A DNA stretch of 64,000 bases from Parasphaerochaeta coccoides DSM 17374 (GCF_000208385.1 NC_015436.1:1736001-1800000); one strand, 5' to 3'; counted from the stretch's first letter, positions 43,346 through 52,567 are shown. The notes: generated by a model not told the origin, from the letters alone. Numbers and translations are program-made.

Positions 43346-44511
43346 GCAATACCCTCCTTTGCTCCGGATGAAATCCGAAGTGTGTCTTTCCGTATGATGC
43401 CATCGGCGACCACAAGCGTAGCATCGATGATTTCATCTCCTCTATCCACGGCAAGGTTTCCTGCTGAATCAAAAAGGTTCTTTACAAAGTTCTCAATGTT
43501 CCTTGCATAAAGAAGGCTGGCATTGCGTGGCACAGTGGATACAATGTTCGCCGGAGCAATGATGGTTACGCCATGCGCCATGATGGTCTTCCCGAACTGC
43601 GATAGTTCGCAGTTGCCTCCATGTTCCGCGGTCAGGTCAACAATGACCGACCCCCACGGCATGAGGGAAACCATCTCCTCGGTGACCAGGACAGGAGATT
43701 TCCTTCCCGGAACGGCGGCTGTAGTTATCACAATGTCGCTGTCCTTCAGGACATCAGACAGAAGCTCACGTTGCTTCCGGTAGAAGTCCTCTCCCAGTTC
43801 CTTTGCGTATCCTCCGGAGCCTTCGCTATCATCTGTATCAAGTTTCATCTCAATGAACCGGGCTCCCAGGCTGTGTACTTGGTCTTTCACAGCGGGGCGC
43901 ACGTCATACGCACTGGTCACCGCGCCCAGACGCCTCAGTGTCGCTATTGCCTGGAGTCCGGCCACTCCCACTCCCAGGACAAACGCATGCGCCGGGGCTA
44001 TCGTACCCGCTGAGGTCATCAGCATGGGCATGAGTTTGGGAAGTGTATCAGAGGCAATGAGCGCCGCCTTGTAGCCGGAAAGATTCGACATTGACGAAAG
44101 CACATCCATGCTCTGGGCACGTGAAATACGCGGGATAAGCTCCAGCGCATACACTCTGGCGTGAGCGCGGGCATATGATTCGTAGATAGGATGGGGAGCG
44201 TAAGGTTCGGTGAGTCCAATGACGAACGCGCCTTTTTTCAGAAGCGCGACATCTTTTTCATATGATTCATCATGGTTATTGCCGCCGCCCCTCACGACGA
44301 ACAGGATATCCGCCTGCCGGAACACTTCCTGACGCTCAACGACGGAAGCCCCTGCCATGGCATAGGCGGCATCGGAAAATCCGGATTTCTCCCCTGCTCC
44401 CTGCTCGACCATCACGACATGTCCCGCCTTGCACAAGCTTGTCACAGTCGCAGGAACCGTCGCCACGCGATTTTCTCCTGGATGATTTTCTTTTGGGATA
44501 CCGAAATACAT
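43342..44511 (-). CDS. pntAa: NAD(P) transhydrogenase alpha subunit, NAD-binding part
   Basis: The 389-residue soluble domain I is related to alanine dehydrogenase. It has GIPKENHPGENRVATVPATV at the N-terminus, the Rossmann segment VLGVGVAGLQAIATLRRLGAVTSAYDVR and PGRKSPVLVTEEMVSLMPWGSVIVDL. The start at 44511 is preceded by AGGAG. It binds NAD(H) and docks on the membrane parts encoded next. The open frame reaches 44559, but that extension lacks a ribosome site. Confidence 0.96.
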   Translation of the reverse strand: MYFGIPKENHPGENRVATVPATVTSLCKAGHVVMVEQGAGEKSGFSDAAYAMAGASVVERQEVFRQADILFVVRGGGNNHDESYEKDVALLKKGAFVIGLTEPYAPHPIYESYARAHARVYALELIPRISRAQSMDVLSSMSNLSGYKAALIASDTLPKLMPMLMTSAGTIAPAHAFVLGVGVAGLQAIATLRRLGAVTSAYDVRPAVKDQVHSLGARFIEMKLDTDDSEGSGGYAKELGEDFYRKQRELLSDVLKDSDIVITTAAVPGRKSPVLVTEEMVSLMPWGSVIVDLTAEHGGNCELSQFGKTIMAHGVTIIAPANIVSTVPRNASLLYARNIENFVKNLFDSAGNLAVDRGDEIIDATLVVADGIIRKDTLRISSGAKEGIA

Positions 44512-44572
44512 ATTCTCTCCTAATCTTGTCGTCCGGGGTGAAAATGATTTGTGAATCATATATGTGCCTATA

Positions 44573-44600
44573 TAAATAATAATCCATAAAATACAGTCAA
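44573..44600 (-). promoter_or_regulatory. Possible pnt operon promoter
   Basis: TTGACT (44595-44600) on the minus strand, with TATTTA 16 bases on (44573-44578). The surroundings are AT-rich. Confidence 0.4.
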
Positions 44601-44724
44601 GCCACTATTTTTCTTATAAATTGCAGTTATGGTTTTTTAATACGCGTCAAAGTGTAAATAATATCCAATAACAGAAATAAGTGCATGCGCGAATATGATG
44701 CCAAAAAAGACATCACGACCATTC

Positions 44725-44739
44725 TGGCGGCATCCGCCA
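44725..44739 (-). terminator. Short hairpin downstream of the FAD dehydrogenase gene
   Basis: TGGCGG-N3-CCGCCA, 38 bases after the stop codon; a T6 run follows only 18 bases later, so terminator function is doubtful. Confidence 0.35.
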
Positions 44740-44776
44740 TCCAGTCAAATGATGAGTTCGTATGTATGTCTTGCCT

Positions 44777-46192
44777 TCAACCAAGGATTTTCCCAGGGTT
44801 CATGATCATCTGCGGATCCAACGCTTCCTTCACAATCCTGTAAAGCTCATATTCCTCAGCAGGAATCAATTCTTTCAAATACCTTTTCCGCTTCAATCCT
44901 ATTCCATGCTCACCGCTTATCTTGCCGCCGAGTTCCCGCACTATGAAGGCGTACAGTTCCCTCAAGATTTCAGGTTCAATGATGTTCCAATGCTCAATGT
45001 TGCTTTCAGGATTCTTGACCAGCGTCGCGTGGAGATTCCCGTCCCCCGCATGTCCGTAACAAGGAATGGTGATATCATATTTTTCAGAAAGACGGGAAAG
45101 TTCAGGCAAGACATCAGCAATGGAACCCATGGGAACAACAATGTCTTCAAGGCTCTGCACCGGGCTATATACTTTCAGAGCTTCCGCGATATTCCTGCGT
45201 ACAGCCCAGATACGTTCCTGGGTGTTCCTGTCTTCCGCAATATAGACCTCCATTGCCCCATGCTCATTACAGATATCACCAATGGCAATCATGTCCCTTT
45301 CTACCTGTCCTTCATCCGTACCGTCAAGCTCAATCAACAACATCGCCCCGACACCTTCAATGGGAAGTGTCTCATTCAAATACACGCAGGACATTTCAAT
45401 GGAAAGTCTGTCCATGAATTCCATGCTGGTGGGGATGATACCTTTGGTCATGATGACCGGGACGACATCAATCGCTTCCTGGGCAGTCTTGAACGACACA
45501 AGAAGATCAGCCTTTACCACAGGCAGCCCGATAAGTTTGATGATGGCCTTCGTTATGATTCCGAGCGTCCCTTCGGAACCGATATACAATTGCTTGAGAT
45601 CATACCCGGAAACATCCTTGGTCACTTTACCACCGAGCCGGACGACATCTCCGTGGGGAGTCACGACCTCCAGAGCAAGGACATAACGTCCGGTGACGCC
45701 GTATTTCACGGCTTTCCCGCCTCCGGCGTTCTCCGCTATGTTTCCTCCAAGAAAACATGTCTCAAGACTCATGGGATATCCGGCAAAGACCAATCCGTGA
45801 GCCTTCACCTGCTCGTTCAGTTCATTGGTGATGACCCCAGCTTCCGCCGTCACCGTAAGGTTTTTCTCATCTATTTCCAGCACCTTATTCATTTTTTCCA
45901 ACGAAAGAACAATCCCGCCGAATACAGGTATCGCCCCACCGGAAAGCCCTGAACCTGCTCCACGCGGAGTCACCGGAATCCGTTCACGGGACGCAAGTTT
46001 CATAATCAGGGCAACCTGCTCAGTGTTCAAGGGAGTAACGACGACCTCCGGCATATGGGCATAATGCTCAATGGATGTCTCATCATGGCTGTAGGCTTCC
46101 ATCCTGTCCTTGTCATACAGAACATTATGGGAACCAAGTATCTTCACGAGTTCTTCCACCAAGGCAGGGGTTACTGTCGCATACATGTTCAT
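44777..46192 (-). CDS. FAD-linked oxidase, D-lactate/glycolate dehydrogenase type
   Basis: The 471-residue flavoenzyme has a PCMH-type FAD-binding domain (PRGAGSGLSGGAIP, GAGGGK-like NAGGGKAVKYGVTGRYVLALEVV) and an FAD-oxidase C-terminal domain with YGHAGDGNLHATLV and SGEHGIGLKRKRYL. It matches the GlcD/LctD family. Its gene overlaps the etfA stop by 4 bases (ATGA) and follows etfB-etfA. That is the gene set of the Acetobacterium lactate dehydrogenase/Etf complex, which drives NAD+ reduction with lactate by flavin-based electron confurcation. Lactate is therefore the first substrate guess, but glycolate or another 2-hydroxyacid is possible. Confidence 0.88.
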   Translation of the reverse strand: MNMYATVTPALVEELVKILGSHNVLYDKDRMEAYSHDETSIEHYAHMPEVVVTPLNTEQVALIMKLASRERIPVTPRGAGSGLSGGAIPVFGGIVLSLEKMNKVLEIDEKNLTVTAEAGVITNELNEQVKAHGLVFAGYPMSLETCFLGGNIAENAGGGKAVKYGVTGRYVLALEVVTPHGDVVRLGGKVTKDVSGYDLKQLYIGSEGTLGIITKAIIKLIGLPVVKADLLVSFKTAQEAIDVVPVIMTKGIIPTSMEFMDRLSIEMSCVYLNETLPIEGVGAMLLIELDGTDEGQVERDMIAIGDICNEHGAMEVYIAEDRNTQERIWAVRRNIAEALKVYSPVQSLEDIVVPMGSIADVLPELSRLSEKYDITIPCYGHAGDGNLHATLVKNPESNIEHWNIIEPEILRELYAFIVRELGGKISGEHGIGLKRKRYLKELIPAEEYELYRIVKEALDPQMIMNPGKILG

Positions 46193-47214
46193 GTGCTTCC
46201 ATCCTCCAGGACAAAGTCCAAGGCCAAGTCCAAGGCCAAGTTCAAGCGCCTGAGCAGTTCCGGAACAATCTCAAAAAGGTCTCCCACCAACGCGAAGTCC
46301 GCGACGCGCAAGAGATTCGCACGCTCGTCAGCGTTGATCGCCACGATGCATTCCGCCGTCTTGATACCTGCCATGTGCTGTACCGCGCCGGATATCCCTA
46401 TTCCCATGTAAAGCCGCGGGGAAATTGTCTTTCCGGAAAGCCCTACCTGATGCGGATATCCCTTCCATCCCCTGTCCACGGCATCACGGGTTGCCCCGAC
46501 CTGACCGCCAAGCGCATGGGCAAGGTCTTCAATCAAGCGGAAGTTCTCTTTTTTCTTCAAGCCCTTTCCCCCTGCCACCACAATTTCAGCTTCCATGATT
46601 GAGCCCTGATCAGAATGTTCCTTCCGTGTCCCCAGGACGGTGACTCTTTCATCCTGCCATGCAGGGTTCCAGGGCACACGGACGATTTCTCCTTTACGGG
46701 AAGAATCGGCGGGAAGATGCCGTATGGATTTTGCCCTGACCGTAGCCATCTGAGGGCGATGCTCAGGTGTCTTTATCGTAGCCATGATATTGCCGCCGAT
46801 AGCGGGTCGTGTCTGAAGGAGGTTCCCGCTCTTTTCCTCAATGGACAGCTCGGTGCAATCGGCAGTAAGGCCGGTTCTCAGCCGTACCGCCAGAGCAGGA
46901 AAGATGCTGCGTCCACTCGTCGTAGCTGCGCCAAGGAATATTTCAGGCTTATGTTCCTCGGACAATCCGGTAAGGATATTGACATATACTTCATGACCCG
47001 ACCATCCGAGCTGTTCATGGGTAACGACATATACACAATCAGCGCCATAAGTGAACAGAAGTCGGATCTCATCATCCGGGATGTCACCGATTACGACCGA
47101 ACAAAGTTTGCAGCGCAAGGAATCCGCCAGAGTCCTCCCCCACGCGAGAAGCTCATAGGAAACATCCTTGAGCGTAGTTCCGTGGCATTCAGCCAAAGTC
47201 CATACGTCATGCAT
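46189..47214 (-). CDS. etfA: Electron transfer flavoprotein alpha subunit
   Basis: The 341-residue protein has the EtfA FAD-binding domain in its C-terminal half: VVAGGKGLKKKENFRLIEDLAHALGGQVGATRDAVD, YPHQVGLSGKTISPRLYMGIGISGAVQHMAGI and ...ADFALVGDLFEIVPELL. It has no N-terminal ferredoxin-like domain, unlike the Acetobacterium LctC. The C-terminal tail contains two exact 12-bp DNA repeats (46216-46239), coding LALD-LALD. It overlaps etfB by 8 bases and the dehydrogenase gene by 4. It carries electrons between the 2-hydroxyacid dehydrogenase and the membrane or NAD pool. Confidence 0.94.
   Translation of the reverse strand: MHDVWTLAECHGTTLKDVSYELLAWGRTLADSLRCKLCSVVIGDIPDDEIRLLFTYGADCVYVVTHEQLGWSGHEVYVNILTGLSEEHKPEIFLGAATTSGRSIFPALAVRLRTGLTADCTELSIEEKSGNLLQTRPAIGGNIMATIKTPEHRPQMATVRAKSIRHLPADSSRKGEIVRVPWNPAWQDERVTVLGTRKEHSDQGSIMEAEIVVAGGKGLKKKENFRLIEDLAHALGGQVGATRDAVDRGWKGYPHQVGLSGKTISPRLYMGIGISGAVQHMAGIKTAECIVAINADERANLLRVADFALVGDLFEIVPELLRRLNLALDLALDFVLEDGST
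46216..46251. repeat. 12-bp tandem repeats at the 3' end of etfA
   Basis: GTCCAAGGCCAA occurs twice in tandem, followed by a third, degenerate copy. It codes LALD repeats in the EtfA tail. Confidence 0.7.
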
Positions 47215-48064
47215 GGCGACCTCTCTCCTGTCCCGGCAGATGTCCTGGTAGATGCCCTGGCAGATGTCCCAACAGATTTTTGTCCTTCAGAAACCGCAGA
47301 AGCTGATCGACAGCATCGCTTGCGGGAAATTCTTCCGAAACCTTCACTATGGTGGTGTTTCTCGTTATTTTGGGCGTTTCAATCCTTACTACCCGTGTGG
47401 GAGAACCTTTGAGTCCAAGAAGGGAGGGATCGGCGTCCAATGTCTTTGCATCCCACACGGGAATTTCAGCATGAAGTGTCCGTTTTTTTCCTGCCAGAGT
47501 GGGAAGGCGCGGGACGACAATCTCTTTTACGACCGTCAGAACCGCGGGAAGACGCGCCCGAACCTTCTGATATCCTTCTTCGACAAGACGTTCCACGGTG
47601 ATGTGAGTTTCCTCGACCTCAAGAAGTTTTGCCGCATACGTGACCATAGCCATGCCGAGCCACGCGGCCAAGGCGGGACCGACCTGTCCCGTATCCCCAT
47701 CCGTCGCATGCTCGCCTGTCACAATGAGATCCACATGCTCCAGTTTCCTGATGGCACAGGCAAGCGTATAAGACGTGGCACATGTATCCGCGCCACCGAA
47801 AGCCCTGTCAGAAAGATGGACGGCATCATTGCATCCCATGGCAATGGCTTCTTTAAGAACCTTGGATGCTGCGGGAGGTCCCATGGTCAACGCCGTGACC
47901 CTGCCGCCAATCTGTTCCTTGATGCGCAACGCTGTTTCCAAGGCATAGAGATCCAAGGGATTGATAATTGCCTCCGACCCGGAACGTATCATGGTTCCCG
48001 TTTCCGGATCCATCTTTACATTGCCTGTCTCCGGAACTTGCTTGATAGGCACGACAATATACAT
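47207..48064 (-). CDS. etfB: Electron transfer flavoprotein beta subunit
   Basis: The 285-residue subunit opens MYIVVPIKQVPETGNVKMDP and has the EtfB fold: VTALTMGPPAASKVLKEAIAMGCNDAVHLSD, DLIVTGEHATDGDTGQVGPALAAWLG and RLPAVLTVVKEI. It ends with GHLP repeated three times, coded by 12-bp tandem repeats; the normal EtfB lacks this tail. GGAGG precedes the ATG. It is the first gene of the etfB-etfA-dehydrogenase operon and starts 106 bases after ptsI. Confidence 0.95.
   Translation of the reverse strand: MYIVVPIKQVPETGNVKMDPETGTMIRSGSEAIINPLDLYALETALRIKEQIGGRVTALTMGPPAASKVLKEAIAMGCNDAVHLSDRAFGGADTCATSYTLACAIRKLEHVDLIVTGEHATDGDTGQVGPALAAWLGMAMVTYAAKLLEVEETHITVERLVEEGYQKVRARLPAVLTVVKEIVVPRLPTLAGKKRTLHAEIPVWDAKTLDADPSLLGLKGSPTRVVRIETPKITRNTTIVKVSEEFPASDAVDQLLRFLKDKNLLGHLPGHLPGHLPGQERGRHA
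47230..47265. repeat. 12-bp tandem repeats at the 3' end of etfB
   Basis: Three 12-bp units related to CCTGGCAGATGT code GHLP repeats in the EtfB tail. The frame is kept because each unit is four codons. Confidence 0.75.
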
Positions 48065-48174
48065 TGTCCCTCCTTGCCATCATATTCGGCATGTCTGATA
48101 TACAAGTGAATTTTTCTCACCGCATGATGGGAATTATGATCAGTAAATAAATTTTTGACCGTAGCTATTTTCAT
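48016..48174 (-). CDS. Possible small ORF between ptsI and etfB
   Basis: A 52-codon frame begins with an ATG that overlaps the ptsI stop as ATGA. AAAGGG lies six bases before it. It runs into the start of etfB in another frame. Its peptide starts MKIATVKNLFTDHNSHHAV. The coupled start is typical of real genes, but the overlap with etfB and lack of any recognised family make it doubtful. Confidence 0.25.
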   Translation of the reverse strand: MKIATVKNLFTDHNSHHAVRKIHLYIRHAEYDGKEGQCILSCLSSKFRRQAM

Positions 48175-49808
48175 GCGTTCCCTTTCAGGTTCAAGCCGCA
48201 TATCGCCCGCTTCGCCTGGGGAATAAGGGCTGAAGACATTGACAGTTCATCAACCCCCATGCGCAGGAATTTTTCTGCCAGGACTGGATTACCCGCCGCT
48301 TCTCCACAGATACTCACGGTAATGGAACGGGCTTTCGCATTGGCGACAGTCTGTCTTATTAAGGACATGACAGCAGGATTTTCAACATCGTACCAGGATG
48401 CCACATCTTCATTCATTCTGTCGGCTGCCAGAACATACTGCGTCAAATCATTTGTCCCTATGCTGAAGAAATCAACATGCTCGGCCAGTTCCGCGCTCAA
48501 TACCGCTGCCGCCGGAGTCTCCACCATGATTCCGAAAGGAATGGAGTCACGGACGGCAATCCCTTCTTTTCTCAAATCCATTCTTACGTACTCAAACAAT
48601 TCCTTCGTTTGTATAATCTCATCAAGCCGCGAAACCATTGGAATCATTATCCTGAGATTGCCAAAGACGGACGCCCTGCCCAAGGCGCGGAGCTGAGTGA
48701 TGAACATTTCCTTATGGGTCAGGCAGAGACGGATTGCACGCAACCCCAATGCCGGGTTTTCTTCCTTCTTCGTGGGGAGATAGGAGACCTGTTTATCCGC
48801 CCCGAAATCCAAAGTCCGTATGACGACCTTCTTGTCTCCCATGCCTTCAAGGACTTTTCTGTAGGCTTCGACTTGTTCGTCCTCTGACGGAGGAGCCGAC
48901 CTTTTCATGAACAGAAATTCAGTCCTGAACAGTCCGACTCCTTCCGCGCCGTAAGATAGAGCCTCATCCACTTCTTCAGGAGAACCGATATTGGCAAAAA
49001 CAGGAACATGTCTGCCATCCTTGGTCACTGCCTTACGTTTTCCTATGCTTCGCAACTCCTGATCTTCACTCTTCTGGGCGTGGATACGTTTTTCATACCG
49101 CCCTGTCATTTCTTCATCAGGATTGACAATCATAGTCCCGGCCTCTCCATCTACAATCACACGCTCTGATTCAAGGACGGCTGAGCAGGCTCCCCGCGCG
49201 GAAATGATACAGGGTATTCCCAATGAACGTGCGAGAATGGCAGCATGGGAAGTAACTGACCCTTCTTCAAGGACAATTGCCATGATTTTTTTGCGATCCA
49301 TGCTCATTGTTTCACTCGGAGACAGGTCTGATGTTATGAGGATAAAAGGAATGGCGCTCTCCGGAATCATGTCCGTCTTCCCTGTCAAGCGGGAAACCAA
49401 CACCCTGCCAATATCCAAAATATCGTCTTTCCGTGCCCTCATGTACTCGGAATCAAGCGCCGCAAACTCCGCGGCAAGAGCTTCCGCCGTATGCCAGACA
49501 GCATGTTCTGCCGTTGCTCCGGATCTGATGGCAGATGAAACAGAGGAAAGAAAGTCATCATCCTCCAGCATCATCAGATGTATGGAAAACACCTGTGCAT
49601 GATCTTCTCCCGCTGTATCCACAGCCATGCGGAAAGTTCGCTCGATTTCTTTTCGGGCATCCTCCAATCCTTTTTCAAAGCGAATCAGCTCTGCTTCCAC
49701 AGAAAGGGATGACGCATGAGAAACCCCAAGGGAATCTGTCTTGCGCCACACAATACCAGGCCCCATGGCGACTCCGGAAGATATTCCTTTTCCATCAACT
49801 GAATGCAT
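48171..49808 (-). CDS. ptsI: PTS enzyme I (phosphoenolpyruvate-protein phosphotransferase)
   Basis: The 545-residue protein takes phosphate from PEP on an active-site His in GSVTSHAAILARSLGIP and passes it to HPr. The PEP-binding TIM barrel is complete: GVGLFRTEFLFM, NPALGLRAIRLCL, MIPMVSRLDEI, GIMVETPAA, FFSIGTNDLTQY and SICGEAAGNP. It follows ptsH after 18 bases and closes the yhf operon. No sugar EII gene is nearby, so it may serve the whole cell or act only with the small PTS-like proteins encoded upstream. Confidence 0.97.
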   Translation of the reverse strand: MHSVDGKGISSGVAMGPGIVWRKTDSLGVSHASSLSVEAELIRFEKGLEDARKEIERTFRMAVDTAGEDHAQVFSIHLMMLEDDDFLSSVSSAIRSGATAEHAVWHTAEALAAEFAALDSEYMRARKDDILDIGRVLVSRLTGKTDMIPESAIPFILITSDLSPSETMSMDRKKIMAIVLEEGSVTSHAAILARSLGIPCIISARGACSAVLESERVIVDGEAGTMIVNPDEEMTGRYEKRIHAQKSEDQELRSIGKRKAVTKDGRHVPVFANIGSPEEVDEALSYGAEGVGLFRTEFLFMKRSAPPSEDEQVEAYRKVLEGMGDKKVVIRTLDFGADKQVSYLPTKKEENPALGLRAIRLCLTHKEMFITQLRALGRASVFGNLRIMIPMVSRLDEIIQTKELFEYVRMDLRKEGIAVRDSIPFGIMVETPAAAVLSAELAEHVDFFSIGTNDLTQYVLAADRMNEDVASWYDVENPAVMSLIRQTVANAKARSITVSICGEAAGNPVLAEKFLRMGVDELSMSSALIPQAKRAICGLNLKGNA

Positions 49809-49826
49809 GAGAACACCCCCTCTCCT

Positions 49827-50084
49827 TCACATGTTTTGCTGGCAATATGTCTCCAATGCCTGGCAGTCACTCTCCTCATGCTCTCCTTCCAGGGAGACTG
49901 TAATGACCTCCCCTTTCTGGATATCAAGTTTCATCAAGGAAAAAAGTTTTTTCAAATCAGCGCTTTTCCCTTTCGCCGAAATCGTCACATCAGAGGAAAG
50001 ACTCTTGGCGAATGCTACCACCTGCCCTGCGGGTCTGGCGTGAAGCCCGTTTTCAACCGTAACCGTATGTGTGAAATTCTTCAT
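49827..50084 (-). CDS. ptsH: HPr-family phosphocarrier with Lys at position 46
   Basis: The 85-residue protein has the phosphorylated His15 in GLHARPAG. In the second helix, where Bacillus HPr has the regulatory Ser46 (LKSIMG), this one reads LKKLFS, so residue 46 is Lys. The HPr kinase-dependent catabolite switch should be absent in this copy. It lies 65 bases after yhfW and 18 bases before ptsI, in one operon with the yhf genes. It may be the cell's general HPr or one dedicated to this cluster. Confidence 0.93.
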   Translation of the reverse strand: MKNFTHTVTVENGLHARPAGQVVAFAKSLSSDVTISAKGKSADLKKLFSLMKLDIQKGEVITVSLEGEHEESDCQALETYCQQNM

Positions 50085-50149
50085 TTTCCCTACCGTCCCC
50101 CGTCCTATATCCCCTGTCCTATACCCTATGTTCCATTATCAAACTATCA

Positions 50150-51364
50150 TCAAAATTTCTGTAGCTGCTGTAAGAAACTGGTTCCGTTCTCCGTAGGAGA
50201 AAGTTTGAAATAATCTGTGGCGGTCGCGCCAACATCAGATAATGTCTTCCGTATACCTATGCAGCCGGGATGGAAGCCCGCGCAATGAATCATGAGAGGA
50301 ACATATTCACGCGTATGATGAGGATGCCCTATGGTAGGGTCATTACCATGGTCAGCCATCACGACCAGAATATCCCCATGATCCATGAGACGTATGATTT
50401 CGCCTATCTTCCGATCCGCCAGACGAAGTATCCGGGCATACTTTTCCACGCTTTCCTGATGTCCCGACAAATCTGTTTCCTGGACATTGCAACAGATGAA
50501 ACCTTCAGGATATGTCTGGATCACTTCAATCATCTTGTCCAGGACAGCTTCCGTCTCGACTATGGAAAAACTATGGCCGAAAGGATTCTGAATGACATCG
50601 GCGGCTTTCCCAAGGAGAATTGACGGCAGCCCCGCGCGGCCTATGATTGAAGGAGCCTGGACATCAGGATTTACCCCGTACCCCATATGAACGCAATGAT
50701 AATCATTGTCGTATACTCCGGACTCCGGTGCGTTTATGCCTATATAACCGTTGTCATGTTCCTCAAGAGCAGAAAGTATTTTCTCCAACGATGTATTTCT
50801 CCCCCCGAAAGTGATGACACGGGGAACAAGGGATACACTGCGTACCAGACGACCTATCTTCAGTTCTTCTTCAAAGGAAATAAAATCCAAAGCACCCGTC
50901 ACATTGAACGCTTGGCCTGGATCACATTCAATGTTGTCCGCTACTGTCACCGCATCGTTGACAATCAATATCTTTTCCTTCTCTCCGGCGTATTCCCTGA
51001 CGCGATATCCCTTCTCCTGAAGAACACTGCGCACCGTATCAATTTTATTCTTGAACGGCTCGCTGAAAGGTGTCCTATACTTCGTGCCCACAATTTCCTG
51101 ATGTCCGAAGAACGTGTCAGCGCCATGATGAGTGAGTGTTCCTTTTCCATAGATGGCTGAAGGACTGATTTTCATGTTCTCACTCTCCCGTCCCGTTATG
51201 TTCATCAGGCCAAGCTGCTCCAAGACGGGAAGTTTGATTTCAGGCAATGCGTCAAGAATATGACCCCATGTATCTGATCCTATGTCCTGCGGTCTGACCT
51301 GTGGGACATCAGGCATCTGGCCTACTCCGAAACCATCCAGAACTATGATCATGAATCGCTTCAT
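50150..51364 (-). CDS. yhfW: YhfW-like phosphopentomutase-family metalloenzyme
   Basis: The 404-residue protein belongs to the alkaline phosphatase/phosphopentomutase superfamily. Its metal ligands are visible in IIVLDGFGVG, GADTFFGHQEIVG, NVQETDLSGHQESVEKYA, VVMADHGNDPTIGH and PHHTREYVPL. The DeoB-like cap inserts are present, and the length fits YhfW. It should transfer or isomerise a phosphate on a pentose-like or related phosphate ester. GAGGT precedes the ATG. It lies between the YhfX gene and ptsH. Exact chemistry is unknown for the whole family. Confidence 0.85.
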   Translation of the reverse strand: MKRFMIIVLDGFGVGQMPDVPQVRPQDIGSDTWGHILDALPEIKLPVLEQLGLMNITGRESENMKISPSAIYGKGTLTHHGADTFFGHQEIVGTKYRTPFSEPFKNKIDTVRSVLQEKGYRVREYAGEKEKILIVNDAVTVADNIECDPGQAFNVTGALDFISFEEELKIGRLVRSVSLVPRVITFGGRNTSLEKILSALEEHDNGYIGINAPESGVYDNDYHCVHMGYGVNPDVQAPSIIGRAGLPSILLGKAADVIQNPFGHSFSIVETEAVLDKMIEVIQTYPEGFICCNVQETDLSGHQESVEKYARILRLADRKIGEIIRLMDHGDILVVMADHGNDPTIGHPHHTREYVPLMIHCAGFHPGCIGIRKTLSDVGATATDYFKLSPTENGTSFLQQLQKF

Positions 51365-51403
51365 TTACTTTACCTCGTTTTCATGGCCCCGTTTTTTATA
51401 GCC

Positions 51404-52567
51404 TCATTCCCTGCCCCGAATTTTTTGCCCCGATGAAGTGAATATCCCCGAAATGCGCGGCATTCCCTGTGACAGGCCGGTCATGAGAGCTACCGAGCTT
51501 CTGGTGACAAACATCTGTGTACGGAAAGACATGATGACGCTCTCAGAAACAGGATGGAGTCCTTCCAGCGTGAAATAGTAATCTATGTTCTCCTCTGCCG
51601 GAGGACGGACGGGAACCACACGGCTTTCACGTGTGTCACCAACCAAGGCAAGCCGCATATGGGAACGCCGGTAATGACCTCCTCCATAACAGAAGGACAT
51701 TCCGCCCTCCGTATGGGAAACCTCACTGACATAGACGATGCCAGGAATTTCCGCACAGTTTTTTTCCGCATGCAAGGGCGTAGTCCCGGTCAAGCCATGA
51801 CCAGGTTCGCCATGTGTCCCTCCAATCTGATGTATGAGAGGAATGGTGTCGGAGCATGTGGCACTGGGAAGATTGACTTGGGAGACAGGAATTCCCCTGT
51901 CCCGTAACCAGGCTGCGGCTTTCACTACAGTGGAGGAATTATGCGTAGGAAAGATTGTCCCGCGCTTTTCGTCATATAAGAAACAGGGGAAAGCCGTTAC
52001 ACCGGCAATATGGACATGGGGGAGCTTACGCAGCGAACTTACCACTTCCGGCAGGCTTGCAAGCGAAAAACCGCCAGTCTGTCCGGGAAGGCAGATATCT
52101 CCATTATCCATGACCCGCAGCATCACCTGCTGCTCCATATGAAGGTGCGAGCATATATGTTCGATTTCCTGAGCCTTTTCCAGTGAATATATGGTCATTA
52201 TCTCAGGACGGGCGGAAAGAATCTTCGGAAGCGTTGCCTTCGGAGTCTGCACAAGATGCCCGACATTCCCAAGCGGGATTCCCTGGTCTACATACTCAAG
52301 AGCTTCCCGATAGTCCACAGCCACAGCTCCGGCATAGCCCATGTCTGTCAGAAGACGGGCAATGACGGGGTTATGTCCCACCTGCTTGAGCATGAAATAA
52401 AGCGAGACAGACTCGGCGTCAGCTGTTTTCTTGAGGTTTTCAGCATTAAGGGCAAGCCTGTCCATGTCAATCACATACGTATCAGGGAGAAGCTCCCCTT
52501 TTTTATGAAAGAAAATCGCGGCATCGACCAGACTTGGATTCAACTCCATGACTTTGTTGAGGAACAT
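51404..52567 (-). CDS. yhfX: YhfX-like PLP enzyme (alanine racemase-fold)
   Basis: The 387-residue protein has a fold-type III PLP barrel. The likely PLP lysine is in LYFMLKQVGHNPVIARLL near residue 60. Other landmarks are MLRVMDNGDICLPGQTGG and the strongly conserved GGTHGEPGHGLTGTTPLH and SFCYGGGHYRRSHM. It is placed just after yhfS, whose stop overlaps its ribosome-site region. It should act on an amino-acid-like substrate, as a racemase or eliminase; this follows from the fold only. Confidence 0.83.
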   Translation of the reverse strand: MFLNKVMELNPSLVDAAIFFHKKGELLPDTYVIDMDRLALNAENLKKTADAESVSLYFMLKQVGHNPVIARLLTDMGYAGAVAVDYREALEYVDQGIPLGNVGHLVQTPKATLPKILSARPEIMTIYSLEKAQEIEHICSHLHMEQQVMLRVMDNGDICLPGQTGGFSLASLPEVVSSLRKLPHVHIAGVTAFPCFLYDEKRGTIFPTHNSSTVVKAAAWLRDRGIPVSQVNLPSATCSDTIPLIHQIGGTHGEPGHGLTGTTPLHAEKNCAEIPGIVYVSEVSHTEGGMSFCYGGGHYRRSHMRLALVGDTRESRVVPVRPPAEENIDYYFTLEGLHPVSESVIMSFRTQMFVTRSSVALMTGLSQGMPRISGIFTSSGQKIRGRE

